A stretch of 64,000 nt of DNA from Diogma glabrata (GCA_963693315.1 OY856186.1:83707676-83771675), one strand, 5' to 3'. Shown: positions 1-12,602, counted from the first letter of the stretch. Program-made: numbers and translations. The notes: generated by a model not told the origin, from the letters alone.

Positions 1-725
1 ATTAGCATCAATCCTTACTAAAATTGTCTGTTTGTAATATAAGAGGGGGATTTTGTGCAAAAATGTGTACAGCCAGTTCCCAAAAAACTCCAACAAGTAA
101 CAAACCCATTTCAATTTTTTCGGTTGTTGCTAAAATATTTGAGAAGAACAATAATTTTAATATGATGAGCAATTTTTAATTCGTCAAAAATAATAAAAAA
201 AAGACAATGGAAGACAGTTTGCTTATGAAAGCACGCCTCATGCTTCTCATGAAACACCTAAAAGATACTCACCGGTAGCGCTTAATGACACTGGGTTAAA
301 TTTCATAGGGTCATTACACATTGATTTAAAAACAGTTTTGGATTCGGGTAGTTGAATTCAACACGAGCAAAATTAAACTTTGCTGTTTTTCTAGGTAATC
401 AACGCCTAATCCGTTTTCATTAAAGTTTGATTCTTTAAGAAAAACTGATCTTGAAGAGAAATAATCTGTTAAGATTTCTAGTAGTTGTGGTTAAAAATAA
501 TATGAAGTGGAATTCTCATATTTTTAGCTTGGCTAAGAACGTTGTTTTATTTGATATGCTTGCGTCGTTGTCGTAGGGATTTTAATAGCAAATTGCTTCT
601 TTTAATATATAAGTTATTTAATCGTGCATTGTATATTGTTGCATTGTATATTGTTAATAAGTATAATTTCTCCAAATACATTTCTCTGGGTGATACAAAA
701 TCTAAAAACAAACTATTTAACATCT
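1..725 (+). pseudogene. decayed non-LTR retrotransposon RT, family A copy 1, front part
   Basis: No long frame survives, but the DNA lines up collinearly with 60950-61790, where reverse transcriptase motifs are readable. Shared landmarks are the segment around 80-160 (the second copy reads RNYRPISILSVGAKIFEKYI there) and the segment around 440-560, where the second copy reads LLGIQIENNMKWSSHI. It is a Jockey/CR1-type reverse transcriptase remnant full of stops and frameshifts, entering from the left edge. The match stops near 650-725, where unrelated AT-rich DNA begins; the element's tail resumes near 2080. Family identity rests on the second copy. Confidence 0.65.
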
Positions 726-2072
726 AATTAGAATCTCAAAAAACTATTCACAGACTACTTATTCTTAAAATACTACTTTACACCTAAATAAGCCTGTTTT
801 TCAACACCTTACAAAGTACTTATGATATCCTAAGAACTTGAAAAGTTCTATCAATTATATCAACGTACAAAATTAACATCTTATTTGAATCTTCAAAAAC
901 TATTTACGATTCCGATCTATTTCGCATCAAACCCAACAAACATTTTTATGCATGAAGATAGCGCTCGTATATTTAAGTTCCAAATTGGAAATGTATCAGT
1001 GTGATTTTCTTTGTAAAGGATGCGTCCATTTTTTCGCCATTTTTTTTAATGATAAAGTAAATTAAAATATCGATAAATCGACATAAAACAAGACAAATAA
1101 AAAATATTAAAAAAATATAATACTTTTTTTAAATCACTAAAATTAATTATTGAAAGGGCCTGTTTGTTTAGCGAGATTATTTGTATTACATTCACTAAAA
1201 AATTTTTTTCGCACAAAATTTTGTATTCAACTAATAAATTAAAATTATTCAATTCAATTAAACGCATGTAAATTATTTCCTAAAATGTTAAATAAAACCA
1301 GCTATGTTAGAATATATAAAAATACTTTTTATTTCTCTATTCTTATTTCTTGTTTTTTCTTTTATTTTGTTTATTTTTATAATCATCAAACACATTTCGT
1401 TTCTCTTCGTTTTTTATTATTACAGATAAGACAGAAAGAAAATTTATTTTTAACGCCTATTTAACAACTTAAATGGGATTTTCTTCCGGTAAGTAGCTTT
1501 CGCAGGAGTTATGTAGATGTTATTTTTGTATTGAAAATAAGTAATACTTAAATACTCTAAATTCTATATAGTAGAATCTGTAGGTTTTAAGGAGTAGTTG
1601 AATTTCGACTCCCAGTCACAAAAAAATCTAATTCATGCATTGTCACATAAAAATCTAATTCATGCATTGTTTCTTTCTCGTTCATGGGAAAGTAAAAATC
1701 GCAAATGGCAAATATCGCAAAGATATTTGCCTTCAAAAACGCAAGGAAAATTTAAATATGAACGTGTGTGTAGCAAAAATTTACAACGAAACAGTGGTAG
1801 GTTCGTTGCTTTTCTGTTGCTGCTGTATCGTTCAATGTCAAATTGGATCGTGAACAAAATTACTACACGAGTGACTTTTCAGTGTGATTAACACGGATAA
1901 TCAGCAAACTGTCAATAACAGGATAGGATAAACCTTCTTCGTAGCAGCAATTTGATCCCGAAATGACATAGATTTAGCTTTTACATCATTCGAAATATCT
2001 GCGGTATTTCTACCAGGTGAAAAAACTACTCATTCCAACCCACCGATCGACACCAGTAAACAAAATAATTGT
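726..2072. other. AT-rich insertion splitting the non-LTR copy, no gene seen
   Basis: This stretch has no counterpart in the second family A copy (compare 61790-62090), so it is probably inserted DNA or unrelated sequence joined by rearrangement. It holds a two-copy tandem repeat of about 27 bp at 1616-1670 and a looser direct repeat (717-750 and 873-905). No open frame here resembles a known protein. Confidence 0.4.
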
Positions 2073-2400
2073 TTGCCTAAAGTACTCTTCTTTGTTAAAA
2101 AGACGTTAAAGTTACCTAAGATCACGGAGTCTGGGATCTCTGAAAGGCCTTACAAGCGTGGGTCTTCCCTGATAATTTTAACCCTCGAAACTTTAAAACT
2201 AGCGTTAAAAAATCCTCAAAATAATTCATCACTTCTCACAAACCTTAGTTCCGTACTTAGCATCGTATCTTCTGATATTCAGAGACGTTAATCTTTAATT
2301 TATTATGGTTACACTAAATAATTCCTAACTTTAAATAAAATAAACATGGTGAAAAATAATCGGTTAGGGAGGCTGGACCCGAAACCCCCCCCCCCCTCTT
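2073..2400 (+). pseudogene. tail of non-LTR retrotransposon family A copy 1
   Basis: Matches 62090-62375 collinearly, including the segment ending in the stop codon near 2290 and the untranslated tail that reads GATCGGTTAGTGGGG-like in the second copy. A run of about 13 C near 2383-2395 lies in the tail. The open frame 2073-2291 probably encodes the degenerate C-terminal end of the retrotransposon ORF2. Strand is set by the second copy. Confidence 0.55.
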
Positions 2401-2799
2401 GTGTGCGCCCCTGATTATATCTAAACATTAGCACCAATGCGAGTCACATATGACATAAGCTTTGCTTATGTATGATTAAACAAGCCTGATTGCATTAGCA
2501 GAACTGACATCACATTGATCAACCATGACTTTGCAATGGAACCGCATAATACCGAAGAAAAACATTATAAACAATAATATCAAAGCTAAGGAATGTCGAA
2601 ATAAGACGATGGTCATAAATAAAAAAACCCATAAAACGAATATATTTACTAAAAGTGCTGGTATTCTTGGGCTTCCTATTCAAGTAATCTCAAACATCAG
2701 CGCTATGCATGTCTTGGTGTACTGTTTCAGTTATTCTCTTAGTGCCATATTCTTTATTCCTTAGTGCCAAAGTATTGCAAACAATCGATAATAGTAGAT

Positions 2800-2882
2800 T
2801 GTATTACTAGTGCGAATGCGTTTTCCAAATAAGAGTTAGTTCATCACTCGCGTTTGGAAAACGCATTCGCACTAGTAATACA
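2800..2882. repeat. perfect 30-bp inverted repeat (hairpin)
   Basis: Bases 2800-2829 and 2853-2882 are exact reverse complements around a 23-base loop; the arms contain CTAGTGCGAATGCGTTTTCC. The right arm abuts a dispersed repeat that starts at about 2883, so the hairpin may be a TE terminus or a very small foldback insertion. A perfect palindrome of this size in degraded DNA suggests recent origin or selection. Confidence 0.8.
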
Positions 2883-3446
2883 CACAAGTTTTTGTAACAA
2901 ATGCATAAAATTTGTAATATTTATTAAATTGTTAATTTAATCACTTATTTAACGAAGTTATAAATAAATTTAAGATATTTACATAATTAAATTGCGCCAT
3001 CTTCGTTGGAATATTTGTAAATTATAGTAGTTCGTTACGAAATTGTACTAAACTGTTAACATTTGTTATGTTAATCCAGCTAAACATAATGTGGATTTTT
3101 AAAAAAACATAGTAGTCCACGTACAGCTCTGTACAATTTTGACAACTGTTTTTTTTGAAAACCCAAAATAATTGTTTTTTCTTGCAATTCAAATGATTTT
3201 GGGTTGTGTTTAAGTGGTTTTTACTATATTATGGTAAGTTATTTAAATTATTATTTTGATATTTTAGTACCATAAAATAATCTATATTTAGCATAAATTT
3301 AACTACAAATCTCACATGAAGGCGGCGTGCGTACAAAAGGCATACAAAATATTTTGTGGTCATATGTGTGGAAAAGTAGATTTTTCTTTTATGTTATTCT
3401 AGTACAAAATTGAATATTTTAGGTGCATGTGTTACAAAAAATATAT
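2883..3446 (+). repeat. dispersed repeat, copy 1 (unclassified)
   Basis: About 560 bases that recur collinearly in 52590-53990, where the second copy is interrupted by about 0.8 kb. Shared blocks include the AAATGCATAAAATTT region (2898), the GACAACTG region (3141), and the block at 3300-3445 ending with the ACATGTG/GTTACAAAAAATA segment. No coding capacity is visible; the family is unknown to me. Confidence 0.7.
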
Positions 3447-3449
3447 TTG

Positions 3450-4110
3450 CAAATGCAAACTGCAATACTACCGTTTTGAGAACAGTAAATAATCTGGATT
3501 GATAAACGGTGATTAGTCTACATGAAATGGGACGCTAAGCCAGTAGCAATGAACCATTATGCCTATTTTGTATGGCGAGTCTGATGGTTCCAGATAAAGT
3601 CATTGACATTTGTGACATCCAATAAACGAATGAATTGATGTTAACCTAATTGATCGCGACACATTGATTAATTTGAATTAAATCTTTGGAATAAAATTTT
3701 AATCTTTTTCTAACCTCAATCTTTTGTGATCTATTTCAAAAATTTATTGTATATTATAAAGCATTTGTGTGTACTAATGTGTTTTAATTTTAACATACAT
3801 TTAATATATAAATTTATCTATAGCTTTAGAGACCTTTACCAATGGCTCCTGCTGACTGAAAAATGATATCACTATTACAATTTTTTTCAAAAATTTTGTA
3901 TTAAAATTAAAAATTAAATTAAATGAAAATAAAAAAAATTAGAAGAGTATTTACTCCAACAAAAAACAGTGCCTTACCACTTTATTTGGGAAGCACGGTC
4001 ATCGCCGTGAGGGTACCTTCTAGTATAAAATAAAACCGAATTTTCAAGGAAACCGAAAATGGTCGGCTTCGAAGACGCCGACTCGATTTTCCATCCATGC
4101 CGGATTATAC
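3450..4110. other. non-coding stretch, nothing recognised
   Basis: AT-rich sequence without a credible open frame. The end (3990-4110) is noticeably richer in G and C than its surroundings and runs into the unrecognised minus-strand frame at 4117-4353. Confidence 0.4.
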
Positions 4111-4116
4111 CGGGAT

Positions 4117-4353
4117 TTATAATTGGATATCCTTTTGCCAAAACCTCTCCATTCTTAAGGGAGTTAATTCTTCTTTTATTCTCATACTCCTAACGGAATT
4201 ACCTTGGTCATCGCAAACATACATGCCAAAGCTTTTTAATTTCGTACTTTGGTTGTCATACTGAAATCTTTTGGTATGTACAATTTTGTCATTGTTTACC
4301 TCTTTTCTCCAGAAGCTATAATTTAAGATTGGCCTAGCAACTATATCCTTCAC
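4117..4353 (-). CDS. unrecognised ORF or exon, 78 codons
   Basis: A minus-strand frame of 78 codons with a balanced, protein-like composition (W, C, D, R and M all present), unlike the K/N/F/I-rich random frames of this window. Just upstream on the minus strand an acceptor-like GATGTCAG lies in frame so that the open frame could begin four residues earlier (PFVKDIVARP...), which would make this an exon rather than a complete gene. No motif or membrane segment is visible, and I do not recognise the family. It could also be a relic of a mobile element: the flanking DNA at 3990-4110 is unusually GC-rich. Confidence 0.25.
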   Translation of the reverse strand: MKDIVARPILNYSFWRKEVNNDKIVHTKRFQYDNQSTKLKSFGMYVCDDQGNSVRSMRIKEELTPLRMERFWQKDIQL

Positions 4354-4686
4354 AAAAGGACTGACATCAGCAGGTTAAAAGGTCAATATGTAGTTGAAAT
4401 TAAAAGTTGATCTCAAAGATAAAAAGAAGAAAGCGTCCTAAAATAACTAAAATACATAACTATTCCATACACCTACTGGTATAGGTAAGAAAATAAAAAT
4501 ATCTTCTTCATATCATTAATCTCAGAAGCACAGAAAGAAAACTCTTCAACATAAGAGGGGAAGCGTCATACAACAACAAAAAAGAATAATTTAATAAAAA
4601 ATTGCAATTTGATTTGTTTGTTTGTAATCAGTTTTAACAATTACTTTGATTCAACAAGAAGTGATCAGTGGTATAATTTGTTATTG

Positions 4687-4720
4687 GTATATAAGTTTTG
4701 TTGTTGAAATAAATCAGATA
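4687..4720 (+). promoter_or_regulatory. candidate core promoter (TATA box and initiator)
   Basis: TATATAAG at 4688-4695 is followed about 25 bases later by TCAGAT (4714-4719), an insect-type initiator spacing. It lies 26 bases upstream of an ATG that is followed directly by a consensus splice donor (4746-4756). Short AT-rich TATA-like strings are common here, so the weight comes from the combination. Confidence 0.35.
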
Positions 4721-4745
4721 ATTAAGAAAATAAATATAAACAAAA

Positions 4746-4750
4746 ATGAT
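4746..4750 (+). CDS. candidate first coding micro-exon (ATG AT) of a secreted-protein gene
   Basis: ATG plus two bases is followed by GTGAGT (4751-4756), a consensus 5' splice site. Joined to the exon starting at 62856, the phase fits (2+1) and the protein would begin MMYKILFCLLVTSTITLA, a textbook signal peptide. Insect secreted and cuticular genes often split the signal peptide after a few codons in this way. The linking intron would be about 58 kb and would contain the P450 gene on the opposite strand. The link rests on phase, donor and promoter only; an unrelated micro-exon elsewhere could serve equally well. Confidence 0.3.
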
Positions 4751-4756
4751 GTGAGT

Positions 4757-6584
4757 AAATAATTGTTTTATATATTAATTACTTTTAATTGACCGTTTTA
4801 AGTTGAAATTCAGGTATTTCTTTAGTGAGTATAAATAGATCATCTGTGATGTTATTATGATTGATATTTGTTGTTATCATTTATTATTACAATAAATTAA
4901 ATTATAAACTAATTTATAGTTTTCTGTGATGTTTAACTACTTACAAAACCAAGTGTTTACTGAAATTTTTGATTTTGAAATTTGTTAGAAAGTTTTAAAT
5001 TAGAACCTTGCTTGCTACTACCATCTGTTTTTCATTATATGTAACCACGACCAAGATTTAATATTTTTTTTGGAAAAATGTTTTCCGTCTCCATAAACTA
5101 TTTATTCGAAAAAGTGTGTAAACAACTCAGTAATAATTTTTTGTTTGGTAATTATGTTTTAAATAAAACGGTCACGTAACATAAATTTACTCATCAGTGA
5201 CATTGGAATAGTTAAATTGGTAAAATAATTTAAATATAATGTATTTCGAAAACTGTTAAAAGATTGTTAATAAGACATTTTAGGATATCATCGAATATCG
5301 ATGTCATTAATTGAATCAATCAATTTAGTTGCATAATTTCGAAATTAAGTTATGAGGTTTAACTTTTGTTAAGGTACAAACATAAAATGTGACAGCATAG
5401 GCTTGTATGTAATATGTTAATTTAAAAATGAGATTTAAAAATAATGAGCTAATGATAGAAGAGATAATGTATTATGCTTATTTACTTTAGACAAATACTA
5501 AATAAAGACTAATACTAAACTTTAGACTAATATCTAAAATCATAATTATTTCGTGGTTTTGGCAATCAATTTTTAAATAGAGTTTAGGCAAAGGAAGATT
5601 GATATTCGTTGTCACACATGTGCTTGTATCTTTCAAGCCTCAACTGAATTATAGACTAGATAGTAGATGTATTTCGTGTTGCCATAATTAGGTTTTTAGG
5701 ACGTTAATGGACATTAATTGCGGTAATTGGATTTGGAACTATTTCGATTGCCAATCATTTTAACTTAATGTTTTTTACATATGTTTTTTTTACATATTCT
5801 TTACGCAAATAAACTATTTTAAAAATAGTATATTATTCAAATAGGGGCTAAAGTGCCTTTGCGCGGTCGGCCGTCAAACTGTAGACTCAACACAAAAAGT
5901 CACTTTAGCTCCAAATTAAATACACTATTTTTCGGCAAACGTTTAAATATTTTATAAATATGAAATTAATGCATCAAATTTTTTATAAACGTGATGAGTT
6001 TTTTTCAAAACAACGTGTTACTTTCTTTACTGCCGCCGTAAAAATATGGAAATGATATGGTGACACTTTACAGTTGCTGTAATATGAAAGTAACTTTACT
6101 GCCACCGTAAAAAATGAAAAAATGGCGTTACTTTACAGCCGTTTTGATTATTTGTCAGCGACAATAAATGTACATGTACAGCCGTTTGACCAAAAATTGT
6201 TTAACCTAAATCAAAATTAAAAATTTGTATAAATTATGAAATGAAAATAATTTTAACAAGTAACATTTCACCAAAATACTTGTTATTTTTTTAAACAAAT
6301 TGTATAACTATGACAATAAAAAATAACAAATATTTTGATCGGATTAAGAAATTTTGAATTTAAAGGTTACTTTGATAAACAATTTTGTTTTTTTTTATAA
6401 TTTATACAAATTTCAAAGTTTTTACTTTTTTGGACGTAACTATGACAAAAATAAGGGGTTGCAAAGTGATACTTTACGATCGCAAATTATAGTGATAAAG
6501 TAACACTTAAATATGTTGGTGAATAAAAACGAATTTTCTTTCAGAAATTTTCATTCTTAATTGGTTGAAAGGTGGTAGCAATTT
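4757..6584. other. AT-rich stretch without genes
   Basis: No coding frame is seen. Around 5985-6510 there are several similar short blocks (GCCGCCGTAAAA and GCCACCGTAAAA at 6032 and 6101; ACTTTACAGC-like strings) and a short inverted pair around 6220 and 6400, suggesting a decayed TIR element, but the boundaries cannot be set. Confidence 0.35.
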
Positions 6585-6942
6585 CAATATTTTTATCGTA
6601 TCGTATTTTTATCGTACAAAAATTATATTTTAAACATTGGGTTTGAGTAAAACTAATTTTTAAAGTAAAAAGTTGAAGTTTTATAGTTTTATCTATTAAT
6701 TAAAATTAAATTAATTTGATTCTATATTCACAATTAAATGAATTTGTTAACAAAAACACATAGATTAGGGGGATAATCCCAAAAATAATATGTTTGTAAA
6801 ATGTCATTGTATTAATATATGTTATATGTTATTAATAAACAAAATAATTTAATTTTAATTAATTATCGATAAAAATTACTTTTGAAATCTTCTCTGGTTA
6901 TGTATATATGGTCACAAAAATACGATACGATCAAAAATATTG
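6585..6942. mobile_element. MITE-like element with about 26-bp TIRs
   Basis: The left end 6585-6610 and right end 6916-6942 are inverted repeats built on ATCGTATCGTATTTTT, with one small gap, about 358 bp apart. The interior is AT-rich and non-coding. No target duplication could be decided by eye, so the superfamily is not assigned. Confidence 0.55.
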
Positions 6943-9900
6943 TCGCACGATAAAACAAAGTTATCGCCTCTTAAAAAATTCGAGCGAAAATTTTTGTTTG
7001 AAAGACAATTGTAACAATCAGATGGACACTGAATGTGACTAATAGTAAAAAACAGCAAAAGTACAACATTAATATAATAAGTTACAAACTTTGAAGACTT
7101 AATAATCATTATTTTTGTTTACTTATTTGTTTCTAATAAGATATCTATTTGACATAATAATTGTCTTAGCGTGTATTATTTAAACATTTTTTTAACGAAA
7201 AGACTAAACTTTCAGCTTCAACAAAAAGAAAATCAAATTAAAACAAATTAAATTCTGTTATAAAATTCCAAAACCGTTCAAATACTTACTATATAACTCT
7301 TACATCATAATAATGGTATATCGACAAAAATAATAACAATAATAATAGCAAAAGCGTTTTTTATCGTCAATTGTTTTAATATTGGGACACAAACAAATAA
7401 TTCAGGTCATCACAAATAAAGCTTTTTGAAAAAAGTTTACATCTGCATTAATTATACTTACATGTTATACATGGGAAAGGCTCCAACTTACATTGAGTTC
7501 TTTTTTTGAAAAGATCATGTTGTTGTGGGACCTCGGTCTTACACATTTAAATTTAAAAATAACAAAAAATGCAAATGATTGGTACTGTCTTGCGAGTAGT
7601 GCCGCAGAATGTCAGTAATGTTGAAAGATATAGAAGTAGCCAGATTGAGACTGTACGCTAGTTCTACTTTGATTTGAAGTGATGTAAATCTTCTTTTCTT
7701 TTAACTACCATTGTAACCCACTTTCTTGGACGTTGGTGTTTGGACATATTTACTATTACATCCCTAGTTCAGCTATTTTAATGCCAACCACTTTTTATAC
7801 AAGATTAATTCTAAACCAAAAGCGTTTGGGTATTATCTATCCAATCAGGATCTATATATTATAAATACGCAAGCATAATTTTTGCGGTACAATTTTAAAA
7901 TATTTGCTCCATCAAAAGTGTGGCAATATGTATATTGTAGGAAAGGTCTTGAGTAGTAGATGTGTCGAAAAATCCTTTTTTTGAATTTTGACGATTTTTT
8001 CAGAAAATATGGCAAAAATGTGATAACTGTGTTTTTTGTTCGGTTATTTTTTTTTTTTTTTTTCAAGTTATTGGTTTCACAATTCAAAATCAATCTATAT
8101 CAATTAATTAAACTCTGAAATAATGTGTTGTAGCTATTTGGTTGGGAGGTCTATTTGCAATTTCTATTTACAGTGGCTGAATTTCGGCCACTGGGTGATT
8201 CCTAGTTTCAGTAAATCGGTAAATAAATATTTGTGGCATACTGTTCTTGTAATCAAAAAACGGTTTGTGCCATTTGAGGTGCACGCATTAAAATAATAAC
8301 TACTGGTACAATATTCAGTGCAAGATACGAAACTATGTTTGCTTCATCAATTCAAGAACCAGTATTCCATCTGTACAGTGGTTACCAAAACAATTACAAT
8401 CTGTACTATACTCAGGTTAACATTATATCGTCAAACGTTGGCGTTATATTGTTTCTTCTAATACATGATATCCAAGGTAAACTTTTGATAAAAAAAAATA
8501 ATTATTTATATGACTTAAAATGCAGTTGAACATGAAATATGGTTAAATCTTGCTTCTTCTTCTTATTCAGTTTTAAGAAATATTATAATGTATTTTTGCC
8601 CCACTTTGCAGTTCATTGTTTAAAATGTAATTTGAATTTTTGAAGGGAATTTCGCAATTGATCTAATTTTAGATCACAGAAATTCCCCAATTTTCATTCC
8701 CATTTTATTAATAAAAATATTATCTTAATTTTATGATCAATTTTTATTAATTTTTTTCTAAATGTTAATTCTTTTTTGTTTTAAATTTAAAATTGTTTTA
8801 AAATTGTAATTATAAGTTGTTAATATGTTGTAAATAGGGAATATGAAAAGATATAAATAAATAAATAATAAATAAAAATATGAAATGTCGTTTTTTACAA
8901 AGTTGTTACTATCCAAAAGAACCATTTACGCTAAAGGACGCGATTTTGTGGACTATAGAAGCATATGGGTTGGAAAATATCAGTTCGTGTCAGTTGTAAT
9001 TATTGAAAAGAAAAATTTACCTAAACGAAGAAGTTTCAATAAAAACGTATGTTTTATTAATAGAGAAAAGATTTTTACTGTTACTAATAAATTGTGGAGC
9101 GCGGGACAAAATTAAATTTCACAAATTTTTGTCGTCCTACGTTGGAAAAATTCATTCATTTGTAAAAGTTAAACTCATTTCCCCCATTAATTAAATAAAC
9201 GTTTTTTTATAGAAAATTGAACGTTGATCGTATTCTTGGTTGTACTAAAAACTCTTTATTTTTTGGACAGTGACTAAAAATCGATTTTGACATTTTATTT
9301 GTTTATAACAATAGGAATTTGTTAATAATTTTTATAGATAACAAATTTTTTTTAAAGTCCATTTTAAACTTTAAGTTTTAAAGTAAAACAGGAAAAAATG
9401 TCTATCATTACCAAAACCGACGTTATGAATCTTTGAAAATAAGTCTACAAGCCAACCTCGAAATTTAGAACCGCTTTATTTTCCAAAAAAAAAAATCCTT
9501 GAACAAGTTGGTCAGAAAGGTGTTCTTTTTGTAAAAGAATGACCCATATAAGAAGGTTAGTGCATACACTCCAACTGTATAGATTATATAATGATTAATG
9601 ACAATTGTTTTGTCCAAACCGTCTATAAACTAAAGCATTTTGACACATTTTTCTGTACACATATATTGTAAATTTTGTTACACAACACTTATTAGTAATA
9701 AAAATTTGTATAGACATGTAACAAAAGAAAAGGTCTGTTCTGAAGAAATTAAAGTATTTACTCGGCAGGCTGCACTTAATCAAATATTTTTCAATAGCTT
9801 TCAGAGCTATAGAAAAGTATTCCTAAAACATTATGTACATTGTATACCCAAATTTGTCAAAATAAAATGACAAGAGGTGGAGCTACTTTTTTCTTAAATG

Positions 9901-10312
9901 AGTTATGTATTTGAAATTACAATTTATGTCACAACACCACATAAAAAATTTTTTAAGATTAAGATTCCACATAACAAAATTCATTGCTTCTGCGGTATTG
10001 ATGGTCGCAATTTTTTTATGTTTTTTTAAGGAAGGACAGATAACTAAACAATAAATCCTGTACATAATTAAAATATGATATAGGCCAATATTTCATGATA
10101 GAATAGAAGAAACAAAAATTAAATTAGAATGTAAAAACAACTTCAGAAAGTCACAGGAACAAAACTAAAATTGAGTTATCAATATTCCAGCTGATGGTTT
10201 ATGTTCTTGATTATATGTCCTTGAATATATTATGTCTTCCTAAATATGTAACGACCAACAAATTCTATTTAATAGACTTTTATTTTAAAGTTTAAATTTA
10301 AACCAAAAACAG
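6943..10312. other. gene-poor stretch
   Basis: No open frame here is convincing; the frames at 8885-9115 and 9640-9870 have random-like composition. A 7-bp stem hairpin (CAGTGGC/GCCACTG) sits at 8171-8193. The segment near 7521-7541 (TGTTGTGGGACCTCGGTCTT) recurs with one change near 53452, showing that a dispersed repeat overlaps this area. Confidence 0.35.
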
Positions 10313-10561
10313 TACTCACACTCAGTGGTGATATTAGAAGTATTTAACAATGGGTACGCATGGAAAAAAAAATCTGTCGTCATAAATATATAAACATATC
10401 TAATTATTTGTTTATAAATGAGAAATACAAAGTTTATACTTTGTATTTCTTACATAAACAAATAATTAGATATGTTTAAAGTTAATATATATTCTATGAC
10501 AGATTTTTTTTTCCATGCGTACCGGTTGTTAAAATACTTCAAATATCACTGAGTGTGAGTA
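10313..10561. mobile_element. foldback MITE, 249 bp, probable TA target duplication
   Basis: The two halves are imperfect reverse complements over their whole length, with termini TACTCACACTCAGTG and CACTGAGTGTGAGTA. Taking the outer TA on each side as the target duplication leaves TIRs beginning CTCACACTCAGTG, the arrangement expected of Tc1/mariner-derived MITEs. It has no coding capacity. Confidence 0.75.
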
Positions 10562-11040
10562 GCTGAGTAATGTTTGTGTTTAAAATTAAACTTATAAAAT
10601 AAAAAGTCTAATTTAATGGAATCCAAATCCAATCCAATTATATTAATAAGTATTAAAAATCTAATTAAATAATTGCCAAAGTAAAATTTGGCTTGTGGTG
10701 GTGGCAGAATAAGAACTGATTCTTTAACACCCTTGTCACTTGGTAGATGCAGTTGTCCTTGTCACCAACCGTAATTTAACACAAAGATATGCATCAAAAT
10801 CTTCAATAGATTTTTCCATACAATCTATTATGTTTTTAAATAGCTTGTTGTTTTTATTAGTAATTGTTGTTTCTCTTGTAATTCTTTTCCTGGATTGATA
10901 TTAAACTATAACTAGGTAGTTCTTTATTTGATTTTGCACGTATAACATCAATAAAACAAAATTATTTTGAAAGAAAGTTTTGCAAGTTGAATTTATTATA
11001 TAAATGTCTGTAAAGAAATCTATGAAATCCTACAATTTTT

Positions 11041-11056
11041 TGGGGCTCGTCCGGGA
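11041..11056 (+). promoter_or_regulatory. primer binding site, tRNA-Pro-like
   Basis: TGGGGCTCGTCCGGGA, the complement of the 3' end of tRNA-Pro with one G fewer than the canonical form. It marks the start of the internal region of the decayed LTR element. Confidence 0.65.
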
Positions 11057-11860
11057 ATAAGCGATAAGTCATCTTTGAGACAGGTCATCGCAGAATCTCT
11101 TATAATATTTTTGGATTCAACATTGAAACGATATTGGTTTAGTAGTGGCACCTTTTTTAAATTATAATAATATCTAAACCTCTTACTAGATTTAGGACTT
11201 CCTTGAATACAAAATTTTTAAGAAAATTCGTTTATTTTTGGTGAAAATAGACGCAAAACTAATTTAATATTCTGTCCGTTATTTTGTGAAATCATAACGG
11301 TTTAACGTGTATGGTTTGTTTTGGAACATTTGATGAGGAAATATTTCTACAAAGATTTCAATCGAGCTTAAATAAAATTTTCGAATAATCAGCAACCAGG
11401 TACGTCGAATGCAACTGATCTGGGAAACAAAGTTTACTGTAATTAAAAGAAATACGACGCGAATTAAAACCCCTTAAAATCCATTCTAAAAGATTTTGGA
11501 GACGATGAAAATCAGGCCAATGTTATTGAATCATGAGAAAGAATATATAAAGAAACATAGATGGTGGATGAGAATGAACAATATGAGGAAGCAATTCGAC
11601 ACGATGATGTCCAAAATTCTATAACAACATTTGATGGTGAATCGAATTACAGAATTCAATCTTTAGTCGAAGAGATCGAAAGGAGACCAAATTAATTGGA
11701 CACACAGACAAAATAAATTTAAAGCTGAAATCTGATCTAACAACTTTTAGAAAGTTTAAGTCAGTGAACAAGTCGCTGTCATTAAATTTAGCAATTGTGA
11801 ATAAGAAAAGCCACAACTGACGAAGACTAGCTTAGAAAAGACTTGTGGTCGTTAATCGTA

Positions 11861-12056
11861 CACTGAAAGAAAAAATTTGGCCACCACAACCTGTTTTGTG
11901 CGAACCTTATGTTTTCTGTCACAATAGATTCAAATTCGGTTTTTGTTTCTCCAAATTTTGTTTTTGAAGAAAAGACAACCGAATTTGAGGTTATTGTGAC
12001 AGAAAACATTCGGTTGGCACAAAAGAGGTTGTAGTCACCAAATTTTTCATTCACTG
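11861..12056. mobile_element. foldback MITE, 196 bp, CACTG termini
   Basis: The arms 11861-11940 and 11977-12056 are imperfect reverse complements of about 80 bp; the ends read CACTGAAAGAAAAAATTTGG and CCAAATTTTTCATTCACTG. The 8 bases on either side (TAATCGTA and TCGACGTA) agree at 5 positions, suggesting an eroded 8-bp duplication, but this is weak. It lies within the decayed LTR element and therefore postdates it. Confidence 0.65.
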
Positions 12057-12602
12057 TCGACGTATGACCAAACCAAAAGAGGACATTGCTGAAGATGAGA
12101 TGAGATGCTGAAGCTCCAGGATGGACAAATTTGTAAGATCACTCTGTACCGTAATTCTTTGCTTGATTGATTTTATATTATAACTGAGGTTCTTTATTGA
12201 ATTGAATTTTGAGCGTATATATCATCAAGAAAATAAAATTGTGAGCTGGGGAAGGGTGAAAAATCTTTTATGATACGAATGCGGTTTTATGAAAAAGTGC
12301 CATTTCTTTTAAAATTTGCAGTGCGCAGTTTTTGAATTGTTGTCAACTTTATGTTGGTTATTATCACGACACCCCTGGCATCTTTTCCCACATTTTCGTC
12401 GCTAACAACATTAATCCACTGGTATTTAGTTTTAAAATAATTTAGTTGCTTATCATTCCAAATATGTTATAACGCAGCATTACTTAAAAGCATTAATCAA
12501 TTTAAAAGCGCATCATGCTTGCACGCTTCAATCATACAATTTAATACAGATTTAGAGTAATATAGGCAACCATTCACTATCAAAATATTTCGAGTATTAA
12601 AC

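Larger units (their letters stand above)
10870..12247 (+). mobile_element. degenerate LTR retrotransposon with tRNA-Pro-like PBS
   Basis: About 105 bases at 10872-10975 recur at 12143-12247 as remnants of the two LTRs. At 11041 the sequence TGGGGCTCGTCCGGGA matches the classical tRNA-Pro primer binding site, one G short, directly after the presumed 5' LTR end. Between them a broken gag-like frame at 11560-11810 reads TTFDGESNYRIQSLVEEIE, resembling the capsid N-terminus of insect Ty3/gypsy elements. Stops and frameshifts abound and pol is missing. A separate MITE sits inside at 11861-12056. Confidence 0.6.
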
